DNA of 37,744 nt. Origin: an uncultured Eubacteriales bacterium. Lineage in GTDB: Bacteria; Bacillota_A; Clostridia; Peptostreptococcales; Anaerovoracaceae. The stretch is from assembly GCA_902790885.1 (NCBI GenBank), contig CADATR010000023.1, forward strand, positions 1 through 37,744, in the 5' to 3' direction. Below are positions 16,659 to 24,547 of this stretch, one piece after another. The notes below the pieces were generated by a model. The model did not search any database. It was not told the origin of the DNA and saw nothing but the letters and a program-made list of their open reading frames with translations. How positions within the stretch are numbered: position 1 is the stretch's first letter; each line of letters begins with the position of its first letter. A program made the position numbers and the translations under genes.

Positions 16659-17708
16659 TCACCCCAGAAGCAGTATGTCTTCTTCATTCATTTTCAGCCA
16701 GTCCGGAAGGCCCTTCTCATCAAGGGCTTTCTGCTCCCCTCCCTGCACGAACCAGCAGAGAGGATCACTGTTCTCACGCGTGCATATGTAATAATTCTTT
16801 TCGAAAGGCAGCTCATCCACCCTCAGAAGATCGAACTTTACGCAGTTTTCCTGCGGCTCTCCCCACACCGGCTCAAACCGGTGCGCCCTGTATCCTATGC
16901 AGTTTACAGACTCAGGGATCTCTCTCCTGAGTTTTATGGTGATGCCCCAGTCGACCGCCTCGACTGTGTGCTCATCGATGCGTATTGCACCAGACAGATT
17001 CTTGCAGCCTGTCAGCCTTGCGGCAGCGGCGCTCCCCGGGTCTCTGAAGACCGCGGCTGCAGAGCCGTGCCTTATGATGCTGCCGCCGCTTATTATGAAA
17101 AGCTCCTCGCTGAACCTGTAAAGCTCGTCGCGGCTGTGCGACACCATGATGACCTGCCCTGGATAGTCTTCGATCATTTCGAGCATCTCCATCTGCATGC
17201 GGTCCTTCAGGTAGGCATCCAGAGCTGAAAAGGGTTCATCCAGAAGTATGAGCGAAGGTCTTGTCACCATGATGCGGGCAAGAGCCACCCTCTGCTGCTG
17301 CCCTCCTGACAGCTCGCCCGGCAGCTTGTTCTCGAAGCCCTGCATGTTGAAGCGTCTGAGCATGTCCGCGGCAATGCACCGGTTCTCTTCCGTTGGCCTG
17401 CCAAGGCCGGCCATTACATTTTTCAGAACGCTCATTGTCGGAAAGAGGGCGTAATTCTGGAACATATAGCCTACATTGCGCTTCTGCGGCTTAAGGTCGA
17501 TCCTGTCCGCATAATCGTAAAGCACCCTGCCGTCAGCTTCAATATGTCCTGAATCGACGTTCTCTATACCCGCGATGCTTTTCAGAGTCATGCTCTTTCC
17601 GCTCCCGGATTCGCCCAGTATGCCTATCCTGTCAGCGTCGCTTTCTATAAGCACGTTCAGATCGAATCCGCCTATTCTCTTGTGGATGTCGGCGTGCAGT
17701 CTCTTCAT
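16659..17708 (-). CDS. modC: ModC, molybdate ABC transporter ATP-binding protein
   Basis: A 349-residue ABC ATPase with Walker A GESGSGKS (32-39), the Q-loop near 84 (FQNYALFP), signature LSGGQQQR (133-140), Walker B LILLDE ending at E158, and H191 of the H-loop. The C-terminal 120 residues fit the TOBE/regulatory region usual for ModC. It energises molybdate uptake with ModB and ModA. It starts nine bases after modB. Its TGA stop lies inside the probable ribosome binding site of the maturation-factor gene, so uptake and cofactor insertion are probably co-expressed. A tungstate transporter is the main alternative; the neighbouring molybdenum hydroxylases favour molybdate. Confidence 0.92.
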   Translation of the reverse strand: MKRLHADIHKRIGGFDLNVLIESDADRIGILGESGSGKSMTLKSIAGIENVDSGHIEADGRVLYDYADRIDLKPQKRNVGYMFQNYALFPTMSVLKNVMAGLGRPTEENRCIAADMLRRFNMQGFENKLPGELSGGQQQRVALARIMVTRPSLILLDEPFSALDAYLKDRMQMEMLEMIEDYPGQVIMVSHSRDELYRFSEELFIISGGSIIRHGSAAAVFRDPGSAAAARLTGCKNLSGAIRIDEHTVEAVDWGITIKLRREIPESVNCIGYRAHRFEPVWGEPQENCVKFDLLRVDELPFEKNYYICTRENSDPLCWFVQGGEQKALDEKGLPDWLKMNEEDILLLG

Positions 17709-17717
17709 TCCATGCGC

Positions 17718-18422
17718 CTACCACTTTCTGACGTTCTTCATGTGAGTGCCTGTAAACATGTTGATTAGGAAGACTGCGAAGAAAGCGATTATCAGCACTA
17801 TGACCACCCAGAAACCGGCCGTCGCATAGTCTCCATTCTGTATCACCATCGCTATCCGCTGTGATACAGTGCCGGTCTTGCCGGGAATGTTGCCCGCGAG
17901 CATCGAAGTCGCGCCATACTCGCCCATGGCGCGGGCAAATGTCAGTACGGTGCCGCTCGCGATACCCGGGCCTGCCGTCGGTACTACTATGCGCCAGAAT
18001 ATCGATAACTCAGACATCCCAAGCGTTCGCCCTGCATATACGAGATTGGCGTCTATCTGCTCGAATGCCGCTCTCGCGTTCCTGTACATCAGAGGAAACG
18101 CTATTACCACAGCCGCGAGCACGCAGCCAAGCCAGGTATGCACCACCTGGATGTCAAAGGTATCGTTCAGGAACATCCCGAAGGTCCTCCTGCGGCTGAA
18201 GATAAGAAGTAAAAAAAAGCCGGCGACCGTTGGCGGCAGCACCATTGGAAGTGTAAGTATGCCGTCAAGCACCGATTTTGTTCTGCAGTCTTTTTTTATT
18301 ACCTTACGGGCAGCCCAAAGCCCGAGGAAGAACGATATGACAGTCGCTACGACCCCGGTCTTCAGGGATATCCAAAGCGGACTCCAGTCAAGTGTTTGCG
18401 CCAGTTCCACAAATCTGCCCAT
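17718..18422 (-). CDS. modB: ModB, molybdate ABC transporter permease
   Basis: A 234-residue inner-membrane permease with about five or six membrane segments. The cytoplasmic loop motif has the form EAARTLGxS...FWRIVVPTAGPGI and is seen here as AGRTLGMSELSIFWRIVVP (about 131-149). That is the ATPase-contact motif of molybdate/tungstate permeases. It sits between modA (18-base gap) and modC (9-base gap). Its ribosome binding site is weak: only GAAATTGAA lies upstream of ATG 18422, so translation may depend on coupling to modA. Confidence 0.92.
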   Translation of the reverse strand: MGRFVELAQTLDWSPLWISLKTGVVATVISFFLGLWAARKVIKKDCRTKSVLDGILTLPMVLPPTVAGFFLLLIFSRRRTFGMFLNDTFDIQVVHTWLGCVLAAVVIAFPLMYRNARAAFEQIDANLVYAGRTLGMSELSIFWRIVVPTAGPGIASGTVLTFARAMGEYGATSMLAGNIPGKTGTVSQRIAMVIQNGDYATAGFWVVIVLIIAFFAVFLINMFTGTHMKNVRKW

Positions 18423-18440
18423 TTTTCAGTTCAATTTCTA

Positions 18441-19298
18441 TTATTCGACATCAGTGTCGAAACCATACTGCTGATAAAGCGCTTTCGCGTCATCATTAGT
18501 GATGTAAGAGATGAAGTCAGCAGCTGCAGCGGACTCCGCGTCATCAGCGTCAGGATTTGTGATCTGCGCCACAGGATAGATGATGTTGCCGGTGACATCG
18601 TAGCCCACGGTCTCAAGTATCTTTATGCTGTCTTCATGACCTATCGTATCTGAAAGATATGTAGTTCCCACTTCGCACGAAGCTTCTTCTACGGCGGTGA
18701 GCACCTTGCTCACGTTGCCCTGCTCGCTGATCTCCACTCCGCCGAGCTGGTCGGATACTTCCTGAGTAGTGATGGCTGCCGGATCTTCAGCTTCCTTAAG
18801 CAGTCCGAGATTTATCATGGCCTGTCTTGTGTATTTTCCGACCGGAACGCTTCCGTCAGCAAGAGCGATGCTCTTTGCCTTGCCTATGTCAGCGAGTCCC
18901 GTTACTTCGGTCTTGCTGTCAGGCTGAGTCACTACTACGAGCTGGTTGTTTACTACGTTGGTCCTGGTGCCGTCAACTACCATGCCGGCGCCCTCAAGCT
19001 CGTCCATCTGCTTCTGAGCGGCACTGAAGAATATGTCGCACGGAGCTCCCTCCTGGATCTGTGTCAGAAGCGCACCGGAGCTGTCGGCATTGATCACGAT
19101 GTCAACATCAGGATTCTCTTCCTCATAGGCCGCTTCGAATTCAGCCATCACGCTGCCGAGCGAGGCAGCTGCGAATACGTTGACTGCAGTCTTTTCAGCA
19201 GGCGCGGCCTCTTCACTTTCACCGCTCCCGCCGCCGCATGCCGCGAGTGCAAACACCATGGCAAACACCATGGCCAGTGCCAGTAATTTCTTTTTCAT
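18441..19298 (-). CDS. modA: ModA, molybdate-binding lipoprotein
   Basis: A 285-residue extracytoplasmic binding protein. A hydrophobic signal ends in a LAAC lipobox, with the lipid-modified Cys at 21 followed by a Gly/Ser/Glu-rich linker. The ModA signature is present: FAAASLGSVMAEFEAAY near 45, NADSSGALLTQIQEGAPCD near 72, and FFSAAQKQMDELE near 93. Hydroxyl residues of the AASL and SSGAL stretches bind the oxyanion. ATG 19298 is chosen because AAAGGTGG stands five bases upstream; the ATG three codons earlier overlaps that site. Tungstate is an alternative ligand. Confidence 0.93.
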   Translation of the reverse strand: MKKKLLALAMVFAMVFALAACGGGSGESEEAAPAEKTAVNVFAAASLGSVMAEFEAAYEEENPDVDIVINADSSGALLTQIQEGAPCDIFFSAAQKQMDELEGAGMVVDGTRTNVVNNQLVVVTQPDSKTEVTGLADIGKAKSIALADGSVPVGKYTRQAMINLGLLKEAEDPAAITTQEVSDQLGGVEISEQGNVSKVLTAVEEASCEVGTTYLSDTIGHEDSIKILETVGYDVTGNIIYPVAQITNPDADDAESAAAADFISYITNDDAKALYQQYGFDTDVE

Positions 19299-19391
19299 AA
19301 CATCCACCTTTCTACTTCCGCGTTACACGGATAGTGCAGAAATAATTGATATTTATGTCATAGCCCTGTGCACCGGACTTTAACAGCAGAT

Positions 19392-20414
19392 CTATTTTCC
19401 GAATCCGCAGTTAGGGAATGTACATACATCGCAGCTGAGGCAGAGGCCTCCCTCGCCCAGCCTGTCAAAATCTTCTTTACTGAGTATCTCTCCTGTCATT
19501 ACCCTCGGCAGCACGATGTCGAAGATCGTCCTGCGGGCGTACATGACGCAGCCCGGAAGGCCCATGACAGGAATTTTGTTTTCGCCGTAATACGCCAGCA
19601 TGAACATAGCGCCCGGCAGCACAGGAGCTCCGTATGTCACGGCTTCTCCGCATACTTCACGTATGGCAAGCGGAGTCCTGTCATCAGGATCCACGCTCAT
19701 GCCTCCGGTGCATACCACCATGTCGCAGCCTTCGTCAATGAAAGCCTTTATGCAGGCTTCTATATGCTCGCTTTTGTCATCGGAGCATCTGACGCCCGCG
19801 ACCTCGGCTCCGAATTCCTCTATTTTTGACTTAACTACAGGCGTGAATTCATCCTTTATTCGTCCGTAGAACACCTCGTTGCCCGTGCTGACTATTCCCG
19901 CCCTGCGGAAGATGTAAGGCTCTACACTCAGGATCGGCTCTTCGCCCACTGCTGCCTTCACCCTCTCCATCTTTTCCTTCTCGATCACGAGCGGTATTAT
20001 GCGGGTGCCTGCAAGCTTGTCGCCCTTTTTCACAGTAAAGTCCCCATGCCGCGTGGCTATCATCATCTGACCGAATGAGTTGACGGTCATGAGCTTTTCC
20101 CTGTTTATCCTGAACACACCGTCGCAGTCAGCCGTGAGTTCTATTTTGCCTTCCTTTACCCCACCGCGGCTCATGTTGCTTCCTTTGCAGATAGAGCACA
20201 GCACCTCGGCAGCGTCATTCTCGTGCATCATAGTCTCGTCGTTTTCCCATACGTATATGTGATCCTTGCCGACCGAAAGCAGTACGGGTATGTCTTCCTC
20301 CGCAATGATATGTCCCTTGCGGAATACGGCGTCTTTGGTAACGCCCTTTATTATCTGTGTGATGTCGTGGCAGATGACCTGTCCGACGGCATCCTCTGTC
20401 TTCATAAGTTTCAT
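19392..20414 (-). CDS. MoeA/MogA-like molybdopterin-binding protein with Cys-rich tail
   Basis: A 340-residue protein. Its centre and C-terminal half hold a MoCF-biosynthesis (MogA/MoeA-like) domain: GIVSTGNEVFYGRI near 170 and VVCTGGMSVDPDDRTP near 235, the molybdopterin/AMP-binding loops. The N-terminal 160 residues are not the usual MoeA domains I-II. Two Cys groups stand out: CSICKG near 73 and a tail CxxCxxCxxxxC (C-L-S-C-D-V-C-T-F-P-N-C) at the C-terminus, possibly metal- or Fe-S-binding. It leads the modABC/maturation-factor operon, which suggests a role in molybdenum cofactor synthesis, sensing or delivery. The start is ATG 20414, with GGTGAT upstream; a GTG at 20423 has no site. The exact function is not known to me. 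Confidence 0.82.
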   Translation of the reverse strand: MKLMKTEDAVGQVICHDITQIIKGVTKDAVFRKGHIIAEEDIPVLLSVGKDHIYVWENDETMMHENDAAEVLCSICKGSNMSRGGVKEGKIELTADCDGVFRINREKLMTVNSFGQMMIATRHGDFTVKKGDKLAGTRIIPLVIEKEKMERVKAAVGEEPILSVEPYIFRRAGIVSTGNEVFYGRIKDEFTPVVKSKIEEFGAEVAGVRCSDDKSEHIEACIKAFIDEGCDMVVCTGGMSVDPDDRTPLAIREVCGEAVTYGAPVLPGAMFMLAYYGENKIPVMGLPGCVMYARRTIFDIVLPRVMTGEILSKEDFDRLGEGGLCLSCDVCTFPNCGFGK

Positions 20415-20471
20415 TTCAATCACCGTATATGAGATAGTGCATTAACGGCCAATACATAAAACCGTTGTATA

Positions 20472-20501
20472 ATTATAACGCGTAATTTAACGAAAAAACA
20501 A
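20472..20501 (-). promoter_or_regulatory. Promoter of the molybdopterin-binding protein / modABC operon
   Basis: On the minus strand a TTGTTT -35 (20501-20496), an 18-base spacer and a perfect TATAAT -10 (20477-20472). Transcription would start near 20465, leaving a leader of about 50 bases. The -35 lies in the T-rich tail of the terminator of the upstream gene. Confidence 0.65.
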
Positions 20502-20503
20502 CA

Positions 20504-20529
20504 AAAACAGCCCAAGTTTGGGCTGTTTT
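20504..20529. terminator. Bidirectional-looking terminator after the M20 hydrolase gene
   Basis: Perfect 11-base-pair stem, AAAACAGCCCA (20504-20514) with TGGGCTGTTTT (20519-20529), and a four-base loop. T-rich sequence follows on the minus strand, the direction that matters for the M20 gene; on the plus strand only the TTTT of the stem itself is T-rich. It separates the M20 gene from the molybdopterin-binding protein operon. Confidence 0.85.
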
Positions 20530-20542
20530 ACCACTTTTAAAA

Positions 20543-20557
20543 CTAAAACGGTTTTAG
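20543..20557. repeat. Short palindrome CTAAAAC-G-GTTTTAG
   Basis: A 15-base palindrome with a one-base centre, just downstream of the restored M20 stop. It is too tight to form an RNA hairpin, so it may be a protein-binding site or chance in AT-rich sequence. Confidence 0.3.
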
Positions 20558-20585
20558 GTTTATTTGGTCAATGCAGATGCGCACA

Positions 20586-21653
20586 TCACAGGCACGGCCG
20601 TCTCAGGATAGTGCGGATCAGCACAGAAATCAGGGTCGTGCCACCCCAGTAGAAAAATGACGGGATATATTCGCCGTATACTGCGAAGTCCTCAGAAGCC
20701 AGGCAGGCCCTGCAGTCCACCGCGTGCTCAGCTCCAAGCGCAGACTCAACCGCGCGCAGCGCTATATCATACATGTCATCTTTATTGACAAGAGCCGGAA
20801 CGGCATGATCAAGCTGTATCTCACAGCGGCACTCATACGCTTCGGCAGTGCTTTCCGCGAGGCGGGCAAGCCTCTCACGCATGCGCCTGTGCGTTTCAGC
20901 GTCATACGATCTTATGTAGCCGGTAATGACCGCGTCCAGAGGTGCAGGAATATCCGGATCACCGGCAGTCAGGCTGTTGACCGTGCATATGCCGGGTTCA
21001 AACGGATCGATGTTCCTGCTCACTACCGACTGTATCCCGCTCACTAACGCGGCCGCGGCGATTATTGGATCGACGCACTTGTGAGGAAGCGAGGCGTGCC
21101 CCGGGACTCCGGTGTATGTGATGCGGAAGACGCTTTTCTCCGACATCAGCGGTCCCCTGTGCACCACTACATCTCCGCAGTCGATCTCAGGCCTGTTGTG
21201 TATTCCGAAAATGCGTATCGGCTTCTGCGGCGCCTTTTCAAGAAGGCCGTGGGCAAGCATAGCCTTTGCTCCGCGTGTGCCCTCCTCTGCGGGCTGGAAT
21301 ACGAAGAGCACATTGTACGGAAGCTCCTCCCTTGCGCCGCAGAGATAATGCACGGCGCCTAGCATCGTTGACGTGTGAGCGTCATGCCCGCAAAGGTGCT
21401 GCGGGCCTTGCTCAGTAAGCAGCGCGTCTATGTCAGCCCTGAGAGCTACAGTCTCATCGCGGCCCGCGTCAAGGTAATATACCGCACCGGTTTCCATTCC
21501 CAGGTCTATGTATTCTACGGGATAACGACCGCATACCTCTTTGATGTATGCGGTCGTCTTATGTTCTTCAAATGCACTTTCAGGTATCGAATGCAGATAC
21601 TGCCAGTGCTCCTTGGCCATTGCTATGGCCTCGTTCATTATTGTTTCGTTCAT
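20586..21653 (-). CDS. M20-family amidohydrolase, C-terminus frameshifted
   Basis: A 355-residue frame of the M20D (HipO/N-acyl-amino-acid amidohydrolase) family. Metal and catalytic residues seen are CGHDAH (about 88-93), QPAEEG (about 119-124), IHNRPE near 150 and ASEDFAVYG near 324. The family's last metal ligand, a His near the C-terminus, is missing in this frame. After FFYWG the frame runs into an unrelated 16-residue tail. Adding one G to the GGGG run near 20640 restores a family-like tail, HDPDFCADPHYPETAVPV, ending with TAA at 20560. The gene is therefore either mutated or misread by one base. No ribosome binding site is visible before ATG 21653. It is last in the nucleoside-transport/adenine-deaminase operon; the substrate is unknown, possibly an N-carbamoyl or N-acyl amino acid. 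Confidence 0.8.
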   Translation of the reverse strand: MNETIMNEAIAMAKEHWQYLHSIPESAFEEHKTTAYIKEVCGRYPVEYIDLGMETGAVYYLDAGRDETVALRADIDALLTEQGPQHLCGHDAHTSTMLGAVHYLCGAREELPYNVLFVFQPAEEGTRGAKAMLAHGLLEKAPQKPIRIFGIHNRPEIDCGDVVVHRGPLMSEKSVFRITYTGVPGHASLPHKCVDPIIAAAALVSGIQSVVSRNIDPFEPGICTVNSLTAGDPDIPAPLDAVITGYIRSYDAETHRRMRERLARLAESTAEAYECRCEIQLDHAVPALVNKDDMYDIALRAVESALGAEHAVDCRACLASEDFAVYGEYIPSFFYWGGTTLISVLIRTILRRPCL

Positions 21654-21689
21654 ACTATCAAAATATATACATCTGCTGTTGCTGTTATT

Positions 21690-21755
21690 GCAGCCTCACA
21701 GACACTGGAGGCGAGATGGTTCGAGGCACGAGCCGAAAGTGTTCTGTGAGACTGC
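21690..21755 (-). repeat. Long intercistronic stem-loop between ade and the M20 gene
   Basis: Arms GCAG-c-CTCACAGACACT (21690-21706) and AGTGTTCTGTGAG-a-CTGC (21738-21755) pair over 16 positions, with one mismatch and one bulged base. They enclose a 31-base interior. No U-run follows on the minus strand. A tight AGTAC-AAA-GTACT palindrome sits next to it, towards ade. It could be a stability element or a structured RNA. Confidence 0.6.
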
Positions 21756-21776
21756 TAAAGTACAAAGTACTATGAG

Positions 21777-23483
21777 TTATTTGATAAATCCGGATCCCTT
21801 TTCGGATACTCTGTAGAGGCCCCTCGGAGTCACACGGAGCTCAGGGATAACTGTGAGTGCCATGAACGAGAGCGTGATGAACGGGTCGAAGTCCTTGGAG
21901 ACTCCCATCTCGTATGCTTTCTCCTTCATGACATGCAGCTTCTCGTTTACCTCTTCGAAGTGCACGTCGGTCATCAGGCCCATGATAGGAAGCGGCAGTG
22001 TATCGAACACCTTGCCGTTCTCCACTACTGTGTATCCTCCCTGTACGCGGGCTATCTCGTTTACGGCCAGTGCGATGTCTTCATCATTATCACCTATAAC
22101 GATGATATTGTGCGAGTCATGCGATACCGACGAAGCCACGGCTCCGCCTTTGATGCCGTAACCCTTTGTAACAGCTACGCCTATCTTGCCGCTGTTCTGG
22201 TGCCTCTCGACAGCCGCGATCTTGAGATACCCGTCGTGCGGAACAAAGTTGTCCGTCTTCGGGAAGTGCGCGGTGATGTCGCAGGTCACGATCTGCTTAG
22301 GCTCCATGCCTATGACGTGAGTGGTCTTTGACCTGATCGGAAGTGTAAAGTCACTTGCGGATACCTTGCTTATATTCACCGTATGCTTCAGATGAGCCGG
22401 GCACTTTTTCACCTTTACAGGAGCATTCCTGTCGATGCGTTTGCCCTTGAAGTATACGTCGAGCACGTTGAAGTCCTTCATGTTGTCGAAGATGACAAAG
22501 TCCGCCTGATATCCCGGCGCAATGGCTCCGATATGCTTGAGTCCGTAGCACTTCGCGGTGTTGATGGTAGCCATCTTTATGGCCTTGAACGGGTCGAGTC
22601 CAAGCTCTACAGATCTTCTGACGTTGTAGACTATGTGGCCTTCCCTGAGGATGTCCTCAATGTGCTTGTCATCGGTGCAGAAGCTGAAATGCTCAGTATC
22701 TATACCCGTCCTCACTATTCCGCTGACGATGTCGTCTACGTTGTGAGCAGCGGATCCCTCGCGCACATGCACATGTATGCCCCTTCTGGCTTCCTCGAGA
22801 GCGTACTCGAATGATGAAGCTTCGTGATCGGTATCCACTCCGGCCATCTTGTATGCCGAGAGTTTTCTGTTAGGAAGGAACGGCGCGTGTCCGTCTATCG
22901 TCTGATGATCGAAGAGCGCGAACTTCGCAAACATCCTCGGATCAGCGTTGATAACAGCATCAGCATCCATGACTTCAGCAAGACCGAGTATGCGCTCATT
23001 GCCGACGAAAGGATACATATCGTTGGCCGCAAACATGCAGCCGTTGTCATCGATATTTGTCGCAGGTACGCATGAAGGCATCATAACGAAAACATTGGCA
23101 TCGGACTTTTCAGTCTGATCGAGAATGTACTGTATGCCGTCAGCTCCCGAAACGTTGGCCGCCTCGTGAGGGTCTACTATGAATGTGGTGGTGCCGAAGG
23201 ACGCAGCCGTAGCCACGAGTTCTGCAGGAGCCACCATGGTGGATTCAAGATGCAGATGGGCGTCTATAAAGCCCGGAGCGATGTACGCACCACCAAGGTC
23301 TATCTCCTTTTTCCCCTGCAGCGATTTCGAAACGCCGACGATTATGCCGTCCTTTACTCCGATGTTTCCCTCTACTACCTCACCGGTAAAAACATCGACT
23401 ATCCTGCAGTTCTTGAAGATCATATCGGCCTTGACCTTACCCAGCGCGGCAGGTGCCAGCTTTTTGAATTGTTCGTATTTCAA
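21777..23483 (-). CDS. ade: Adenine deaminase
   Basis: A 568-residue adenine deaminase of the bacterial AdeC type, which converts adenine to hypoxanthine and ammonia. Visible features are GFIDAHLHLEST near 77 with the HxH metal pair, TTTFIVDPHEAANVSG near 105, HVREGSAAHN near 240 and FCTDDKHIEDI near 265. The family C-terminal domain follows, with SVSHDSHNIIVIGDN near 450 and PFITLSFMALTVIP near 540. Length is normal. I choose TTG 23483 as start, because AAAGGAG stands six bases upstream; the ATG at 23504 has no ribosome binding site. It follows the second permease after 77 bases containing a hairpin. Its product, hypoxanthine, is a natural substrate for the molybdenum hydroxylases in the window. 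Confidence 0.94.
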   Translation of the reverse strand: MKYEQFKKLAPAALGKVKADMIFKNCRIVDVFTGEVVEGNIGVKDGIIVGVSKSLQGKKEIDLGGAYIAPGFIDAHLHLESTMVAPAELVATAASFGTTTFIVDPHEAANVSGADGIQYILDQTEKSDANVFVMMPSCVPATNIDDNGCMFAANDMYPFVGNERILGLAEVMDADAVINADPRMFAKFALFDHQTIDGHAPFLPNRKLSAYKMAGVDTDHEASSFEYALEEARRGIHVHVREGSAAHNVDDIVSGIVRTGIDTEHFSFCTDDKHIEDILREGHIVYNVRRSVELGLDPFKAIKMATINTAKCYGLKHIGAIAPGYQADFVIFDNMKDFNVLDVYFKGKRIDRNAPVKVKKCPAHLKHTVNISKVSASDFTLPIRSKTTHVIGMEPKQIVTCDITAHFPKTDNFVPHDGYLKIAAVERHQNSGKIGVAVTKGYGIKGGAVASSVSHDSHNIIVIGDNDEDIALAVNEIARVQGGYTVVENGKVFDTLPLPIMGLMTDVHFEEVNEKLHVMKEKAYEMGVSKDFDPFITLSFMALTVIPELRVTPRGLYRVSEKGSGFIK

Positions 23484-23508
23484 GGCTCTCTCCTTTCTGC
23501 TCATGCAG

Positions 23509-23533
23509 TGAAAGGCGCATTACGCGCCTTTCA
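23509..23533 (-). repeat. Perfect hairpin between permease gene and ade
   Basis: Ten-base arms TGAAAGGCGC (23509-23518) and GCGCCTTTCA (23524-23533) with a five-base loop. It lies 27 bases past the permease stop and 14 bases before the ribosome binding site of ade on the transcribed strand. There is no U-run, so it is more likely a processing or stabilising element than a terminator. Confidence 0.7.
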
Positions 23534-23560
23534 GATGTTATTTGATGAATTATGCAATTA

Positions 23561-24547
23561 TTATCGGTCTTCTCTGAAGTAAGGGAGTCCCAGAGCTTCA
23601 GGAGGCTGATTCTCATGCTTGTTCTTGATGCTGATAGCGATAAGAACGATGATCGTTACTATATACGGGAACATCTTATATACCTCCTTTATGGCGAAGT
23701 TGGCGCCGGTCGGGATGTACAGATAAAGTATATAGAGTCCGCCGAAGAGCATCGATTCCCAGATAGCCCAGTTCGGACGCCAGATCGAGAAGATTACCAG
23801 CGCGATAGCGAGCCATCCTCTGTCACCAAACGCGTCGTTCGACCATACTCCGCTTGCGTAGTCGAGTACGTAGTAGAGTCCGCCTATGCCCGCGATCATG
23901 CATCCGATGCAGATCGAGAAGTATTTGTATCTGTTGATATTGATACCTGCGGCATCAGCTGTGGCAGGGTTTTCACCTACGGCCCTCAGCTCGAGTCCTG
24001 TACGGGTCCTCTTAAGAACGTAGCTTGTGATGATCGCTATCGCGATAGCCACATATGTCATGAAGCTGTATGACAGAAGCAGCTTGCCCACAACGCCCGC
24101 CTTGCTTGCGAACGGCAGAGTCGCCTTGAAGGCCTTGCTCGTTGCCGAAAGAGCGATCGACGGAACCTCTGCTCCGGTCAGCTTGATGATGGATCCTCCG
24201 AAGAAGTTACCAAAGCCTACACCGAAGGTCGTCATAGCAAGACCGGTTACGTTCTGGTTTGCTCTGAGAGTTACCGTGAGGAAACAGAATATGAGTCCCA
24301 TCATCAGCGATCCCAGCATGCAGCACAGTATCGGTATCAGCAGACCGATGACCGGGTTGAACTGCGCACCGGAATTCTCATACATGAATGATCCGATTAC
24401 TCCGGAAATAGCTCCTACGTACATGACGCCCGGGATACCGAGGTTAAGGCTTCCGGATTTCTCGTTGAGCGTTTCGCCTACGCATCCGAGCAGCAGCGGG
24501 ATGCTCTGTACTATCGCTCTCGGAATGAATGTTACCAGACTAAACAT
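23561..24547 (-). CDS. ABC transporter permease, nucleoside/simple-sugar type (second)
   Basis: A 328-residue permease of the BPD-type family used by Bmp/nucleoside importers (YufQ/NupQ type). It has about eight to ten hydrophobic segments. The conserved stretch LNEKSGSLNLGIPGVMYVGA near 28-47 is the family hallmark, and GENPATADAAGININRYKY near 212 is the ATPase-contact loop. The start at ATG 24547 has AAAGGAGGG upstream; an ATG 60 bases earlier lies inside the previous gene and lacks a site. It overlaps the first permease by eight bases (ATGTTTAG), so the two are translationally coupled. Confidence 0.91.
   Translation of the reverse strand: MFSLVTFIPRAIVQSIPLLLGCVGETLNEKSGSLNLGIPGVMYVGAISGVIGSFMYENSGAQFNPVIGLLIPILCCMLGSLMMGLIFCFLTVTLRANQNVTGLAMTTFGVGFGNFFGGSIIKLTGAEVPSIALSATSKAFKATLPFASKAGVVGKLLLSYSFMTYVAIAIAIITSYVLKRTRTGLELRAVGENPATADAAGININRYKYFSICIGCMIAGIGGLYYVLDYASGVWSNDAFGDRGWLAIALVIFSIWRPNWAIWESMLFGGLYILYLYIPTGANFAIKEVYKMFPYIVTIIVLIAISIKNKHENQPPEALGLPYFREDR

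Noticed and set aside
19299..19391. Separate promoter or ModE-type site before modA
   Set aside because: The 93-base gap has weak -10-like AT-rich sequence but no matched -35 box and no clear dyad of the ModE type.
21711..21740. GGTTCGA motif that could suggest a tRNA T-loop
   Set aside because: No acceptor stem, D-arm or anticodon arm can be drawn around it; it is the interior of the ade-M20 stem-loop.
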